Below, piece after piece: positions 1-11,677 of a stretch of DNA of 64,000 nt. A model generated the notes under the pieces. It was not told the origin of the DNA. It was given only the letters and a program-made list of their open reading frames with translations, and ran no database searches. Both the position numbers and the translations under genes were made by a program. The DNA comes from Brachionus rotundiformis (Eukaryota; Rotifera; Eurotatoria; Ploima; Brachionidae), in NCBI GenBank assembly GCA_016802295.1, contig JAESIW010000180.1, positions 4,447,975 through 4,511,974 of the forward strand, given 5' to 3'. The number at the start of each line of letters is the position of its first letter. Within the stretch, counting starts at the first letter, position 1.

Positions 1-59
1 AACTTATTTTTAACAACTGATTACTATTTTTTTAGAACATTTATAATTTAAATTTAAAG

Positions 60-235
60 TTCATTTATAGAAAAGTAAGTTGTTTCCAGAATTGCGTGAC
101 TTGGATTATCAGCAACACTTTTTAAGGCTAGATTTAACTAACTTGGATACAAGGAGATTAAGAGGTGATCTAATTCAGATCTACAAATTAGTAAACAAAC
201 TACTAAGACTAGCAGGATTCATTAAGTTTATTGAA
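60..235 (+). mobile_element. CR1-like LINE reverse transcriptase fragment
   Basis: Translation of the plus strand gives a short open stretch reading FPELRDLDYQQ, then LDTRRLRGDLIQIYKLVN. This is the typical C-terminal 'LPELR..Y..RL..L.L..L..RRxRGDLI..YK' segment of CR1/Jockey-type non-LTR retrotransposon polymerases. Nothing upstream or downstream completes the element, so this is a small dead piece. It lies in what would be an intron of the anoctamin paralogue on the other strand. Confidence 0.7.
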
Positions 236-245
236 TAAATATTAC

Positions 246-780
246 TTGTATCTTATACTCGAATTATATGGTGCGGTAAAGTATCTTCTTTTTCTCTCTC
301 TTACTATTTCACTAGGCCGAAGAGATTTAAAACGATTCCAAAAGGATTCGGGCAGGTCGTATCGGTCCAGATTGTTTTTTTCAATGGGCATTTTGTGCTT
401 TATTTTTTCCGCTATTTCTAAACCCTTTTCAAACGGTATCTTAATCAAAATAAAAACTAACTTTTCTTCTTGCTTAAAAGAAAAATAAATTTCAAAAATA
501 AAATAAGCAAAAATAAAAATTTCAAATTACTTTTTCCTGAATTTGAAGACCATTGACAACTAAATTATACAAATATACATCAATTAGCTCTTTTTGCTTG
601 TTATCTTTTTCGTAGACTAAAACAAAATCAATTATGTCCAAAACTTCGTCACTCTAGAAAATAAAATTTAAAATATTTTTTTTTCTCTGATAGATAGAAA
701 AATTTCCCATTACATTTGATAAATTTGTCACTTCAATTGTTTCTCTAAGTGGTGTCATTTCGTCATTTAGGTCTAAAAAA
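246..780 (-). CDS. Anoctamin (TMEM16) paralogue, 5' exons only (partial, runs off left edge)
   Basis: Three minus-strand exons encode the cytosolic anoctamin N-terminal dimerisation region. One lies near 690-780 (DEMTPLRETIE; boundaries uncertain), one at 531-653 (SDEVLDIIDFVLVYEKDN), and one at 246-472 (LVFILIKIPFEKGLEIAEKI, ending APYNSSIRYK). The second and third exons match exons 3 and 4 of the complete anoctamin at 25631-32763 in order, sequence and splice phase, so the two genes are paralogues. The 246-472 exon ends at a GTAATA donor with phase 2, as its counterpart does. The remaining exons should lie left of the window. Family members are Ca2+-activated channels or lipid scramblases; which this one is cannot be told from the N-terminus. 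Confidence 0.8.
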
Positions 781-2719
781 TGGTAAAAAAATTAACATTT
801 TGCCATAAATATTTTAAGATTTCATGTTCGGATTAAAATATATTTATCATAACTTAAAAATATCTCTATTTTTTAATATATTACAGAGATTATATTTAAG
901 GTCATATTGTTAAATAATCAAGTTTTTTTTGTATAAAATTCTTATATAAATTAATAAAAAACTAAATTAATTATGAATAAATATAATTAGAGATAACCTG
1001 CTAAATAGAATGAAGTATTTTACTTGAATAAGCGTTGTCCAAAGAATTGGGCATAACTCGGCTTTCCAAGGCGTTCATGCTCCAATTTCGTTCGAAAGCG
1101 TGCTTAAAAATTGAATATCAAATTTAACTTTTCTCCAAATATTCGATTAATTTATGTATAAAAAATAGAGACTATTCGAACTACGTGTAATTACAAGCTT
1201 CTATTTATTATACAGAGCTTTTTTAATTTATTATTCTAATAATCTAAAAATGAATTTAATAAAAATAATTAAACCAAACAGCCTTGTTTTTGTTAGTTGA
1301 AAAAAGGTTCCAAAATATTATACTTAAAATTTAAAAATTTATTTTTCAAATTACAAAATTTTATAATAATTAACAGCTCTTTAGCATAATTTCACTATTT
1401 AAAATATTTGGAAATTTTATTTTAAGTTATCATAAAATCTTATCTATCTGTTAAAATAATCAAAATTTGCATATTTAACAACTAATTTAATTTGGAGCAT
1501 CAGATCTGATTTCGAAACAAACAGCCTAAATTTTAGAAAAAATCAAGAAAATCTATAACAAAAATCATCTTATTTATCCAAAAAAGATTACAGAAATTTT
1601 CATATTTTTTCTCTAGGTACATATATAGCCAAAATTTTATCACTTATTAGGTAAATTTGCTTTCAAGCATGCATTAAAATGTTGTTCAATATCTTTTAAT
1701 TCGTGACCTGCGGTAAAGAAATTTATAATTTTAATTAATGAAATAAATAAGCAGATGAGGAACAGAAAATTTATGATTAAAAATCAATTTTTATGCTCGG
1801 AAGTATTGTAAATAAAGCGATTGCTTTTTTTCTATAAACCTAAAATTAAATTGAACAATTTCTCTAGGCTCGAAATTTAAGAATTCGCTCTTTATTTTCT
1901 CTGCTGACAAAATTTTTCAAAAGAATGATGAATTAAATAGGTCTCTTATAATAAATTAAAATGAAATGATAAACTTTTTAGGCTTTTTTATTTTGTATTC
2001 AAATTTAATTTATCGATTAAACAATTAATTATTTAATTTTCCATTAAATTTAAGCAATTTCAAGAAGATTTAGAGCAAAATTCCCTCTTTGTCTCACAAG
2101 CTTTTATGATATTACTTTATAAAAATTGAGCAGAAATTAGAAACAATTTAAAAACCATTAGTCAATTAAAATATAGTTCTTAACTTTTTAGATAATTTAA
2201 TTGCTTTTTTGATAATTTTTGCTTCCTTAATCAGTAATATAGTTTATGTGAAACAATAAAATAGTTTAAAGAGTAGAGAATTAAATTATCTGATTTGTTA
2301 ATTTATAATTGTATGTTTGAGAACTAACTAAATGTTGATAGGAAAAAAATTAAACCTTGGGATATAACAAATTACCTAATTATACTCTTGCCGAATGAAA
2401 AAATCAACTATAAATTGGAAATATATGTACCTTGAAAATATAAAATTAATTAAAATTCCTAGTTATTAATTTTTTTGAGGTTCTTTAATTAAAATATGAT
2501 AAAATGCAATTTTGTGTCAAATTTTATTTTGCCTATTGAAAGCATGACAGAAAATCAAGTTTTTTACGTAATCTTATTAATAAAGTATCAATTTTTCATT
2601 AGAAAAAATGAAAAAAGCTCCGTTTTATACACAACTGATAAAACAATTCATTAAAATTCATTAACACAACATTTTATCAATTATTTATTGGTTTTGAATG
2701 GTCAAAATGAAGACTAGCT
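781..2719. other. AT-rich intergenic stretch
   Basis: A+T-rich DNA with frequent stops in all frames. I see no recognisable gene, RNA or repeat. A slightly GC-richer patch near 1030-1110 has no assignable homology. Confidence 0.5.
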
Positions 2720-3270
2720 AGAAGTAGTAGTTCTTGCTGCGACACCTGGCATGTAGATTGTCTGAGCCCATCACCACCAATTGGCCAAGTAGATCTGTAG
2801 CAGCCGATTCCATTGAACTAAAGCCATTCTAAAATTAACGATTGACTTAGATCTCACCACATATTCTGGCAACTTATCCAAATGCGGAACTACTCTGTTT
2901 GAGAAAAATACATGTCTTACTGCACTTACTGCAGCCGCAAAATCGTTTCTAATTTGAGCAGAGAAACTTTCTCTCTGAACTCTTATCCTATTTCTTCTTA
3001 ACGCCCTGGCTGGTCCCTTGTTTTCTGATTTATTCAGTAGATTCTTGACCAAGCCTAACTTTTCTATGCCTAATTTATCTAGTTTGTACATTTCAATCAG
3101 GTCCCACATCCCTTTTCATACTTGGATTCCAAGCCTGCACTGCGTAATCAAGGTGGGGTCTCACCATGGATACATACAATCTTACCCACAGTCTTTCCTC
3201 TCTACTTGTAAACGTTCGCTTTAGCATTCCAAGTACCCTACTCGCTTTTGCACAAGCACTTTTCACTTTT
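2720..3270 (-). mobile_element. CR1-like LINE, 3' reverse transcriptase remnant
   Basis: Read on the minus strand from 3270, the sequence gives VLGMLKRTFTSREE and VSMVRPHLDYAVQAWNPS, the classical 'LGxxxRTF..R....LY.SLVRPHLEYA.QVWNP' block of CR1-type polymerases. After an internal deletion it resumes as DLIEMYKLDKLG and then HVFFSNRVVPHLDKLPEYVV, which is the polymerase C-terminus. Stops and a deletion between the blocks show it is dead. The pieces at 60-235 and 63540-63990 belong to the same broad family. Confidence 0.85.
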
Positions 3271-3903
3271 CACTAAGTTATAAGTTAACATTATATTTTA
3301 TTTCAAAAGAGAAAAATTTAAAAAATTTACAGTTTTCTTTTTAGTTGCTATTTTTTTATTTTAAAATTTAAAAGATCAAATTAGATTGATAAAAAATTAT
3401 AACTTAAATACGATTAATATTCGGTCCTATCATCAATTTGAATTGATCGGATAAGAGCAATCTTACTTTACTTAAGAACAAATCGGTTCAAATCTGTGTT
3501 AATATCATAAAGTTATGTTCCTGGGGGTTCCTAGAAGACAATTATAATCTCAAAAAAATTCTAAATGAAATTTCAAGATTCCGTAATCTTATTATCAAAG
3601 TAGGCAATTAATGACAACAAAGAGTTTCTAGTATCCTTGATGTGTATTTTGAAGATTGTAAGAAAAAAAATTCAAATTACGTATACACAAGTACTTAAAA
3701 TCAAAACCATGAAAAAAATCTAAAATAATTCATGTCAAATTTTCCATATCTAAAATTAATATTTTCTTTTTCAGGTTTAGGATTATAATTTAATACTTAA
3801 ATCATTTAAAAATCAAATGACAAAATAAATTAATAATAAAATTAGTAAATAATAAAACTCAAAGTTATGATTTTTGTTTCAAATTTTAATTATCAAGTAA
3901 TCT
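3271..3903. other. AT-rich intergenic stretch
   Basis: No coding, RNA or repeat signal recognised. Confidence 0.4.
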
Positions 3904-4253
3904 TATGACGGCCGGTCAGCTAGACGGCCAAATTTTATGACCCCGAAAAAATACGGCCAAAAGAATACGGAAGGTCGTAATTGTGGCATATAAAATAAAT
4001 TTAAAAAATTTAGCTAGAAAAATTTCGAAATTTATTTGTATAAACTAATAAAGTGCTTAATTATTTAATTACTATTAGATAATTTCATACAAAGTTACAT
4101 TTTCTTTTTAATAAAAGTAGTATTTAAATATCTCTTAAACTTTAATTTTTAAATTTATTCTATATCGCGCAATTTTGACAGCCCGTATTCTTTTGATCAT
4201 TTTTTTTTCGCGGTCATAAAATTCGACCGTTTAGCTGACCAGCCAAGTGACCG
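3904..4253. mobile_element. Non-autonomous TIR DNA element (~350 bp), family 1
   Basis: The ends are imperfect inverted repeats of about 75 bp. The left end runs through GGTCAGCTAGACGG, AATTTTATGACC and AAAAGAATACGG. The right end read in reverse gives GGTCAGCTAAACGG, AATTTTATGACC and AAAAGAATACGG in the same order. The roughly 200 bp interior is plain AT-rich sequence with no ORF. A diverged relative lies at 6615-6835. The superfamily is not assignable, because no clear target duplication is visible. Confidence 0.75.
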
Positions 4254-5760
4254 CTAAAAATCGTCAGCCGCATCCAACACATCCTTTTAACTTCAAATAC
4301 TCCTAATGATGTAAAAAAATTAATCTTGTAAAACTAAAAAGACTCATTTTCCAGTAAAAAAGTTTGAATTAGAATGGTGTGAATTAGATAGTAAAATATT
4401 TATAATAGGTGAGCTCCTTAAGTAAACTCATAAGAATTTTATAAAGGTTAATTACTTGCATTTAACTTGATACCTTTTGGTAAACAGACGTCTTATATAA
4501 AAACAATTAATAACTTTCCTTCTTAATGTGATAACCAAAGCAGTAAAATAATTGGATTCACAATTCCTAGAGTTTTCTCCAATTCTTACTTAAAATTTCT
4601 TAAAAAGACCGAGTGATACGTCTTATTCATCTTGTCAATTATATTCATTTACACACATTTAGCCAAGGTATAAAGCGACAGCAACCATCTGACTAAGATA
4701 GTATGCTTTTAAATAATTTCCCACTTGAAATTAAATTTTCCTTTTATTAAAATAATTTTTCCTAAATTTAATAAAATAATCTAACCTAAAGATATAATAT
4801 TAATAAAATCCGATAAAATTCTCATTAAATTTAATTTAACTTTTAGGAGAATAAAAACAGAGTTATTTTTTTAAAGTTTTTAAACTCATAAATTGACAAA
4901 ATAATGGTCGCGTTCTTCAGCAAGGAACAACTGTTTTATCAGTTATCCTGATTTATGTCTGAAACTTCCTAATTTTTGCATGCTCTACGCAATAATTTAC
5001 CTTAAAATCAAATAAAATTGTTAAAAAAAAACATTTGCGTACAAGGCATATTCAAAAAATGTTAAAAATCCTTTCATTTTTGATATTAAAAAATTATATT
5101 TCAAGTCATGAAATCGTCATTATTTAAAAATCAATCTTTTGGAATTCTGCGATAATCAAAAGAAATTATCAATGGTTTCTATGTGAATATTATATTTCTA
5201 TATCATGTATGAATATTTATTTTTTAATTAAATATTGATCAATTGATTAAAATTTTTAAAAAGTACATTTGAATGTTTGAATCAACAACATGATTAAAAC
5301 TAATTTTTGAAATTAACCAAAATTTTTTAGAACTAATAGATAAAAATTACTATTTTACCTTTTCTTCTGGTTTTCTAAGACTATCTAAAAATTGATAACA
5401 AATCTAAAAACTAAGAAAATTCAAAAATAATTATTCATTTCAGGATATTATCAAGGTCAAGTCTTTGGAATTATAAAAGAAGAAGGCTCGACAGATGGGA
5501 CAAAAAGTATCTAAAATATTTAAAGATTAAAAATCTTTTATTTAATTGAGACTAATTCAGACTATTAAGTTTTTTTCTTCTATTATAAAAAATATCACTC
5601 AATTTCCCTCTAAAAAAAAAATTGGAAAAATGAACTTATCCATGACACACTTATCAGATCAAATAGTGATAGATAACTGAAGTAATAAATTGGCAGTCAA
5701 CAAATGAAAAGAACAAGTATTAATCTAAACTGGAAGAATCCATTAAAAAGATAAATCAAT
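4254..5760. other. AT-rich intergenic stretch
   Basis: No supported gene or RNA. Very A+T-rich with stops in all frames. Confidence 0.4.
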
Positions 5761-5769
5761 GTAAAGTTT

Positions 5770-6614
5770 GTAGATCCTAAACAAGATCCAAGACCGCAAT
5801 TTTCTGAATACCTCATCATTTGACAATTTTAGAGGCCAGTGTATCCCAAGAATCCTTCTCATGCTAATAATGTGACATTTGCTTCCCTACGTCAGTGTTG
5901 CTTTTACAACAGTGTTTATTTTTGTTTCTTTGTTGTAATTTTTGATTTCCAAACTGGTTTGAGTCTGGTAAATGCTCTTTTTGTGTTTGCAAGTCTATTG
6001 ATGTCTTTGTATTTCCATTGACACATCCTTGTCTGACTCTTGTTCATACCTTGAAGCTTTGGGATTGTCCTTGTCCCAGAATTACAAGAATTTTCATAGA
6101 AATTCTCATAGAAGAGTTTTATCATGTTAACTATCTCCTGTGATATATCATAAGTTCTAAGTATGGCCCAAAAGGTTTCTCTGTGTATGCTATAAAAGGC
6201 TTTCTTGAAGTCAACAAATCTTAGTATTAACAGGCTATTCTATTCCAGACTTTATTCTATGATGTTCCTCAATGCATATATCTGGTCAATGCATCCTCTT
6301 GTTCTTTTAAAATCTGCTTACTCTACTCTAAGTATTGACACCATAACGTGCTGAAGAGATCGTATAATATCCTGTTTTTCAGAGTATTTACCACAGCCTG
6401 AATTTTTTTCGGCTTAGTTTTTCAGGTTCAATGTCGAGATCGCAGCTAGCGGATTCAAGGTGTATAGACTCTTTAGGTTCTGATCTATTTAGAAGTGCTG
6501 CGTCTATCTTTGTTTCTGCTCTTTTTCTGTAAGAAGGGCCGCTTGCTTTATTTTCAGTAATACTGTTCTTACTATGATCCGTACAACCGAACTCTAATCC
6601 GGCCAACCTGTTGA
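5770..6614 (-). mobile_element. RTE/I-like LINE, decayed reverse transcriptase
   Basis: On the minus strand, reading down from 6614, an open stretch is followed by RGCIDQIYALRNIIE and then FVDFKKAFYSIHRETFW. These are the reverse-transcriptase blocks 'GCxDQI..LR.IIE' and 'FVDFKKAFDSIHRE'. After a deletion the C-terminal block follows as LANTKRAFTRLKPVW and RRILGIHWP. The order and spacing identify a non-LTR retrotransposon of the type whose tail reads 'RLGHVLRM', as also found at 15290-15540, 31327-31595 and 37850-38885. Stops and frame changes show it is inactive. Confidence 0.85.
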
Positions 6615-6835
6615 TGGCGGTCATTTGGTCAGTCAGATAGATGGTCCAAATTTAAGATCGTATAGAAATACGGCCAAATAAACAAACTTATTAAAATAAT
6701 CGTTTTATTTTGCTGATTATTTAAATTTTTAATAATTTTATTTAATAATTTTTCTTACATTTTAGTTCAGTTTTTTATATCTATTTTAAAATTGATATTT
6801 TAGGCGGCCCGCTCTTATCAGTCTTATCAGCTCTC
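6615..6835. mobile_element. Diverged copy of TIR element family 1
   Basis: GCGGTCATTTGGTCAGTCAG at the left end, followed by 'ATGGTCC..ATTTAAGATCG' and 'ATACGGCCAAA', matches the terminal repeat of the element at 3904-4253, with the right end degraded. It directly abuts the LINE remnant on its left. Confidence 0.5.
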
Positions 6836-7012
6836 CAGATCAGTTTTGAAAGCATTTTTATTTCTTTCATCCAGCAGAGTTTCTGGAAGTCTATTTCTGG
6901 AAGTAATTAAAAAGTAATCAAATGGTTCAATTAGAACAAAATCAATTTATTTAAAATATTAATTATTTTTAAATATTAAAATGATAAAAATAAATATTTA
7001 AAAAAAAATCTC

Positions 7013-9694
7013 CTAATTTGATACATGATTACTAACATTGGGAATAGACAAGCTGCTAGTACCATGGTTTTCATCTTCACTATGATTATCAACATCTAGA
7101 AGCTTTTTATCCAAATACTTGGAACTGCGTCTATTCATCAAGTTTGAATACCTTCTTGAGTGCATCATTGAGCTTCGTCTCGATTGACTTGAAATTCTTC
7201 TGACCGAATTTCGACTTACGCGTGGTATCTGTAAATAATTGGGGTTCTGATTTGTCAAGGAGTTTCGACCTGCGTTCAATCCGGCTATGCTATTCTTATG
7301 GGAATTCAAACCTGTGCTGCATCTGCTTAGAGTCCTTCGCCTATATTCACCAATGTCTGTCATTTCAGACTCGAAATAAGTCGATATTGTCCGAGCATGT
7401 GAATATACAATAGATGGAGCAAATGAAGAACTCGAGGCTTGTCTTCCAAACGTTAGCCTATGTTCTGCATTGCGCTTATTTCCTCTAAACTTGGTCCAAA
7501 GGTCGTCGAATATCTCTCCGGAGCTCAGACTCAACAACGAGGACAAAAACAAAGCTGAATACAAATAACTGATCAAATTTGAGAGCAAAATAACATTGCC
7601 AAGACATGAATAGAACTTTACCGGAGAAAAAATTAATGGTAAACTTGCCAAACATGACAATATACAATAAACTAATATGCTCAAGCCTACATTGGAGAAT
7701 GACCAAATTATGCAGTTCTCTTGGTCAACATGAGGCGAATAGCGAAGAGAAACACCCTTGAATATGGAATATTGGGTTGTGAGAAATATTTCCAAAATAA
7801 ACAAGTTTATATTGTACAGATTGATTTTATAGTCAAGGCAGATTAATAAGGCGCTAATTGTCGATAATGAAGATATTATAGTAATATAGACACACAAAGA
7901 TGTGATCAATTTTGAGCATGAATAAATGGTTATTGCCAATAGAATTATCAATGAGACCAAGCAAGTTAGTAGAAGCTGTTGGTTGGCTTTTTTTTGAAAA
8001 AAATAATTTTCCAATTGTTTAGATGTCCACCAAACAAAATTTTCATTTAGCTTAAATTTAAAGACCAGATTTTTCCACCATGATTCAATTGAGTTTAGAA
8101 TAAGTTGAACACTTTCGAACTCAAGATTATCAATTGCTATGTTGGTCTCTATTTGAACATTAAACAAACTTGGTAAAAGTCGATTTGGCAAAAATAGAGG
8201 ACTTGTTTTATATGCTTGCCCTTGATTGGCCTCATATTCTAGGACCTTTAAACTCCACCATTTTATACACTTGGTAAATACACCTTGCGTAAATTGTGCA
8301 TTACTTACCATGCACTCACTTTGATATTGCTTACTACTCAACTTTGCCAGTTTTGTCTCTACATAAGACAATATTCCAATTTGATCAACATTTTTTGAAC
8401 TAGACAAATTGTTAAAAAAATTGTTTAAGCTTAAACTAAAACAATTTAATCTCTTGATCCAAATTGGCTGTTCAAATTTTGCCAGATCATTACATAAACT
8501 GACCATTTGTTCAAATTGCTCAAAAGCATGAGTTTCCATGTCCATGCTTAGCAAAGAATTAATGTCCTGGCCATAATGCTGTACCCGAGAACCCCAAACT
8601 ATTGAAATTTTCAAATCATCTATTGCTTTTGAAGGTATTAAATTCTGGTCTAGAGCAAATCTTGGATGGTAAAAGAGCAAGAACAAGCTCAACATAGTCA
8701 AACCTGTGAAGACCAGTACCCAAAAGAGTCTGAGTCGTGTGACCAGAAATGGAATATGATGGTTGAACAGTTTTTTAATTGATTCGTTTATATCAATGTT
8801 CAAAATTTTTATTTGATGCTTGTACCAAAATTTGTTGTGATAATTGGACAAGAACAAAATAGTCAAAGAATAAACTGAAAAACCTAAGACAATGTAATTT
8901 ATAAGTAAGATAATTAAAAATAAACAAAACTTTTGAATTATTTCAATTTGGTTTAAATAGCTTACGAATAGAATGAACAAAAATGACAAATTTTTTGGTA
9001 TTAAATAGTAAAATGACTGTCTGAATGTGTTTATGGTAATTTTTCTTGAGCGTTCAGCAAGATTTTCCTTCGAGTTGGCCATTAATTTGCGTGACTGGGA
9101 ATAGCAGATAGAAAAAATTAATGAATCGTTTAAAATTATTAAATAAAGTGTCACAATTGATGTAATATTGAATACAGATACCGCGTTTGTAGTTGAGCGT
9201 AGATATGTGTATAAATAATAGTAGCATAGGTAGGAAAATAAAACTGTGATGAGATTTAGAATACAGCTGACTAGCAGTAAAAGTATGGTGTGAAAAAAGA
9301 AGATACTAAATATGGTTATTATCAGCCAAGACCAGAAGAGAATGAATGAATTTTTGACAATTATTTTTTTTTCATATTCAGATTTTAGGTTAAAGTTGTT
9401 GGTAAAATTCACCGGATTAAGTGAACATTCAAATAAAAGATCTATAAACTGTTCAGTAAAATTGTTATTTTGAGCTAAATTGTCGATTAATTTTGACTTT
9501 GAGCTAAAGATAGTTTGGTTTTTTAGTTCGAATAAACTGTTTTCATTTACTTTTAGATAAAAATAAAAAATTTTTGAATTCGATGACCAGTAATCTTTGA
9601 TAAAGGAAAGATTGCATTTGTCTGTATTGATAAAGCATCTTCTTATTTCGACTCGAAAATTTTGCTTTTCAGGATCTTTTTTGATATTTTCCAT
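7013..9694 (-). CDS. Dispatched-like sterol-sensing/RND membrane protein
   Basis: A single long exon encodes 893 residues. Residues ~115-290 contain about five hydrophobic segments with the sterol-sensing-domain layout, including FNITSIV at ~175-181. A lumenal region rich in Cys and Trp (~340-570) follows. A second hydrophobic bundle (~570-745) contains RYSPHVDQ and the final helices, ending in a Ser/Arg-rich cytosolic tail of about 140 residues. Dispatched proteins release lipid-modified Hedgehog using a Na+ gradient. Two features argue for altered function: the usual acidic pair of the first bundle reads N189-D190, and the position of the second-bundle Asp appears to be Q641. The N-terminus is short for the family, so an upstream exon may be missing; ATG 9694 is simply the first in-frame Met after a stop. 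Patched-related proteins other than Dispatched are the alternative. Confidence 0.7.
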   Translation of the reverse strand: MENIKKDPEKQNFRVEIRRCFINTDKCNLSFIKDYWSSNSKIFYFYLKVNENSLFELKNQTIFSSKSKLIDNLAQNNNFTEQFIDLLFECSLNPVNFTNNFNLKSEYEKKIIVKNSFILFWSWLIITIFSIFFFHTILLLLVSCILNLITVLFSYLCYYYLYTYLRSTTNAVSVFNITSIVTLYLIILNDSLIFSICYSQSRKLMANSKENLAERSRKITINTFRQSFYYLIPKNLSFLFILFVSYLNQIEIIQKFCLFLIILLINYIVLGFSVYSLTILFLSNYHNKFWYKHQIKILNIDINESIKKLFNHHIPFLVTRLRLFWVLVFTGLTMLSLFLLFYHPRFALDQNLIPSKAIDDLKISIVWGSRVQHYGQDINSLLSMDMETHAFEQFEQMVSLCNDLAKFEQPIWIKRLNCFSLSLNNFFNNLSSSKNVDQIGILSYVETKLAKLSSKQYQSECMVSNAQFTQGVFTKCIKWWSLKVLEYEANQGQAYKTSPLFLPNRLLPSLFNVQIETNIAIDNLEFESVQLILNSIESWWKNLVFKFKLNENFVWWTSKQLENYFFQKKANQQLLLTCLVSLIILLAITIYSCSKLITSLCVYITIISSLSTISALLICLDYKINLYNINLFILEIFLTTQYSIFKGVSLRYSPHVDQENCIIWSFSNVGLSILVYCILSCLASLPLIFSPVKFYSCLGNVILLSNLISYLYSALFLSSLLSLSSGEIFDDLWTKFRGNKRNAEHRLTFGRQASSSSFAPSIVYSHARTISTYFESEMTDIGEYRRRTLSRCSTGLNSHKNSIAGLNAGRNSLTNQNPNYLQIPRVSRNSVRRISSQSRRSSMMHSRRYSNLMNRRSSKYLDKKLLDVDNHSEDENHGTSSLSIPNVSNHVSN

Positions 9695-10522
9695 ATATTG
9701 ACTAATTGCCTCATCTTTATTAGATAAAATTTAATTAAGAAAAATTTAACAATAATTCAAAATAATAATTATTTGATTAGTAATTTAATTTTAACAAACA
9801 TTTTTCAATTCTTTAAAATTTTCAATTTTTAAGCCCAACATTTCAAATGACCAAAAGTTGGTCAATTTTTTTCCTATAGCCATTATCCAATTAAGCTAAT
9901 TTTAATCTATTTGAAAATATAATATGCTAACTATTTTTTAAAGCCAAGTTGACCCCATACAGTCATTTCGCACCAACCCAATACCTAAATGTTTTGAAAT
10001 TTTGCCTAAAATTCAAAAAACGAAAAAGAGAAACTTCTTAGAGGACCAATTTTGGGTTCTATTGTTTTTTCATTTAAATAATTTAATATTTTGGTAAAAA
10101 AAAAACGACCCAACAAATAATTATACTGAAGTTTTGACTAAGTTTTGTCAAAAAAGTTGGTAATTTTTTAATTATAAATTGATCAAAGACTTCTATTCTG
10201 AACAATTATGTAACTTTAGTCTAACTTATTCACTTTTTGTGAGATATCTGTTAATTATTGCTTTTTAAGAAATTATTTACTAACTCAAAAACAATTTTTC
10301 AAGTTAATAAGAAATAGAATCAGCTGAGTGGTACTCTTTCAGATACTGTCTGTATCCTTCAAGCATTGCTACTAATTTTCATTTCCGTAAAAAGGGTCAT
10401 TTCGACTTTGTGATCGGAACCAAAATTTTTCTCTTTGAGTGCCTTAAGCTTTGAAGAAATTAAAATAAATTGACTAGTTAGATTTGAAAAGTGTCAAAGA
10501 AAAGTCAGCTATTTATAAAAAA
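9695..10522. other. AT-rich stretch upstream of the Dispatched-like gene
   Basis: No exon encoding the missing N-terminal helix and first lumenal loop of the Dispatched-like protein could be recognised here. The stretch is otherwise A+T-rich and stop-rich. Confidence 0.4.
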
Positions 10523-10710
10523 ATGTCTCTGATACCAATGACAGCTTCCGATGAAGCCAATTTGGCGGCAAAAAAAAATTCAGCAAAAATCTAGTGGTCT
10601 GTAGTTTATGCGGTGAATTTATGAAAAATAAAAAGGACTTAAAAATTCACATGTCCAAGAAACATAAAAAGTTAACATCTTGTTTTTTTAATTCAAGTAA
10701 AGTTAAGTAA
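10523..10710 (+). pseudogene. Small C2H2 zinc-finger ORF broken at an A9 run
   Basis: ATG at 10523 opens a frame (MSLIPMTASDEANLAAKK) that reaches a run of nine A at 10570-10578 and then hits a stop. The next frame, starting at the same A-run, reads on as FSKNLVVCSLCGEFMKNKKD, then LKIHMSKKHKK, to a stop at 10708-10710. That second part is a canonical C2H2 finger (C-x2-C-x12-H-x4-H). The two halves are therefore one short zinc-finger ORF interrupted by a one-base shift in a homopolymer. It could be a decayed gene, a transposon-derived finger or a sequencing indel. Confidence 0.5.
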
Positions 10711-11289
10711 AAATTTTAAGTTTCTCTGATCACCAAAAAATAAAATTAACTCAAATTGTTTGGTTAGTTGGTAAACGTGTCATTTTACCTTATTTGGCCG
10801 CTTATAAAAGTATCCTTACTCTTCTTAAGAATCTTGTCACGTACTTGATTCAATATAATATGTATAAGCAAGTCCTATATTATTAAAGTTCTATATTATT
10901 ATTTATCTCAAAAATTATAGCTAAATGAAGAATTAGTTAAAAAATCTTTTCAGTGTCCAATAATATATTACCGACGTTTTGGTCACAAAATATGTGATGA
11001 TTGATCAGTGATCATATTTTTTATTGAACACCTTATCACAAAGTCGACATGATCCCATACAAATATAATAATTTTTGTTTAATTTGTTTATTTCTTGAAT
11101 AAAATCTAGGAAATGAATGAACTTAATCTGATGACCGAAGGATCAAATGAACTGAAAGCTATAAATTTTAATTGACAAAAGTTTTATTTTCAATTATAAT
11201 ACTTTTTTGAAACAAACAGTCGCTTTTATCATAGTTATATGGGAATAGATGGTCAATCATAATTCTTGATTTATTTGAGCTATCATCCA

Positions 11290-11488
11290 TTAACACTAGA
11301 AAGCCCGGCCGATTAATTACAAAAATTTCAAATTAAAATATCAAAAGAAATAGAAAAAATTTAAGTATTACAAGTTGATTTTAAGTTTCTTTGAGTAATT
11401 TTTAATAACTTTATTCCTTTGAAATAATATTCAAGTTTAAATTTTTTAAAAAGGGGTCTTTAAAACCCCTCGGACTTTCTAGTGTTAA
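11290..11488 (+). mobile_element. piggyBac-type MITE, copy A
   Basis: The element starts TTAACACTAGAAAG and ends CTTTCTAGTGTTAA, so it has inverted termini CACTAGAAAG flanked on both sides by TTAA, the target duplicated by piggyBac-family transposases. The interior (~170 bp) is non-coding. A copy in opposite orientation lies at 19578-19753 with matching interior sequence, including TTAAGTATTACAAGTTGATT. No transposase is present, so it is non-autonomous. Confidence 0.85.
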
Positions 11489-11677
11489 ACTAGGCATTTT
11501 TTCTGTGAAATACAACTCTAAAACGTATTTGTTCATTTAAACAAAATTTTGATGATTTTCTCTTTTGAAATATTTAAATATTAATAAAAAGGTAAATCTA
11601 AAAAAAAATTTTTGCCATTCTGAGACGACCGAGTAATTCTTATGAGAGGCTAAAATTTTAATTCACCAAAAGCCAAG

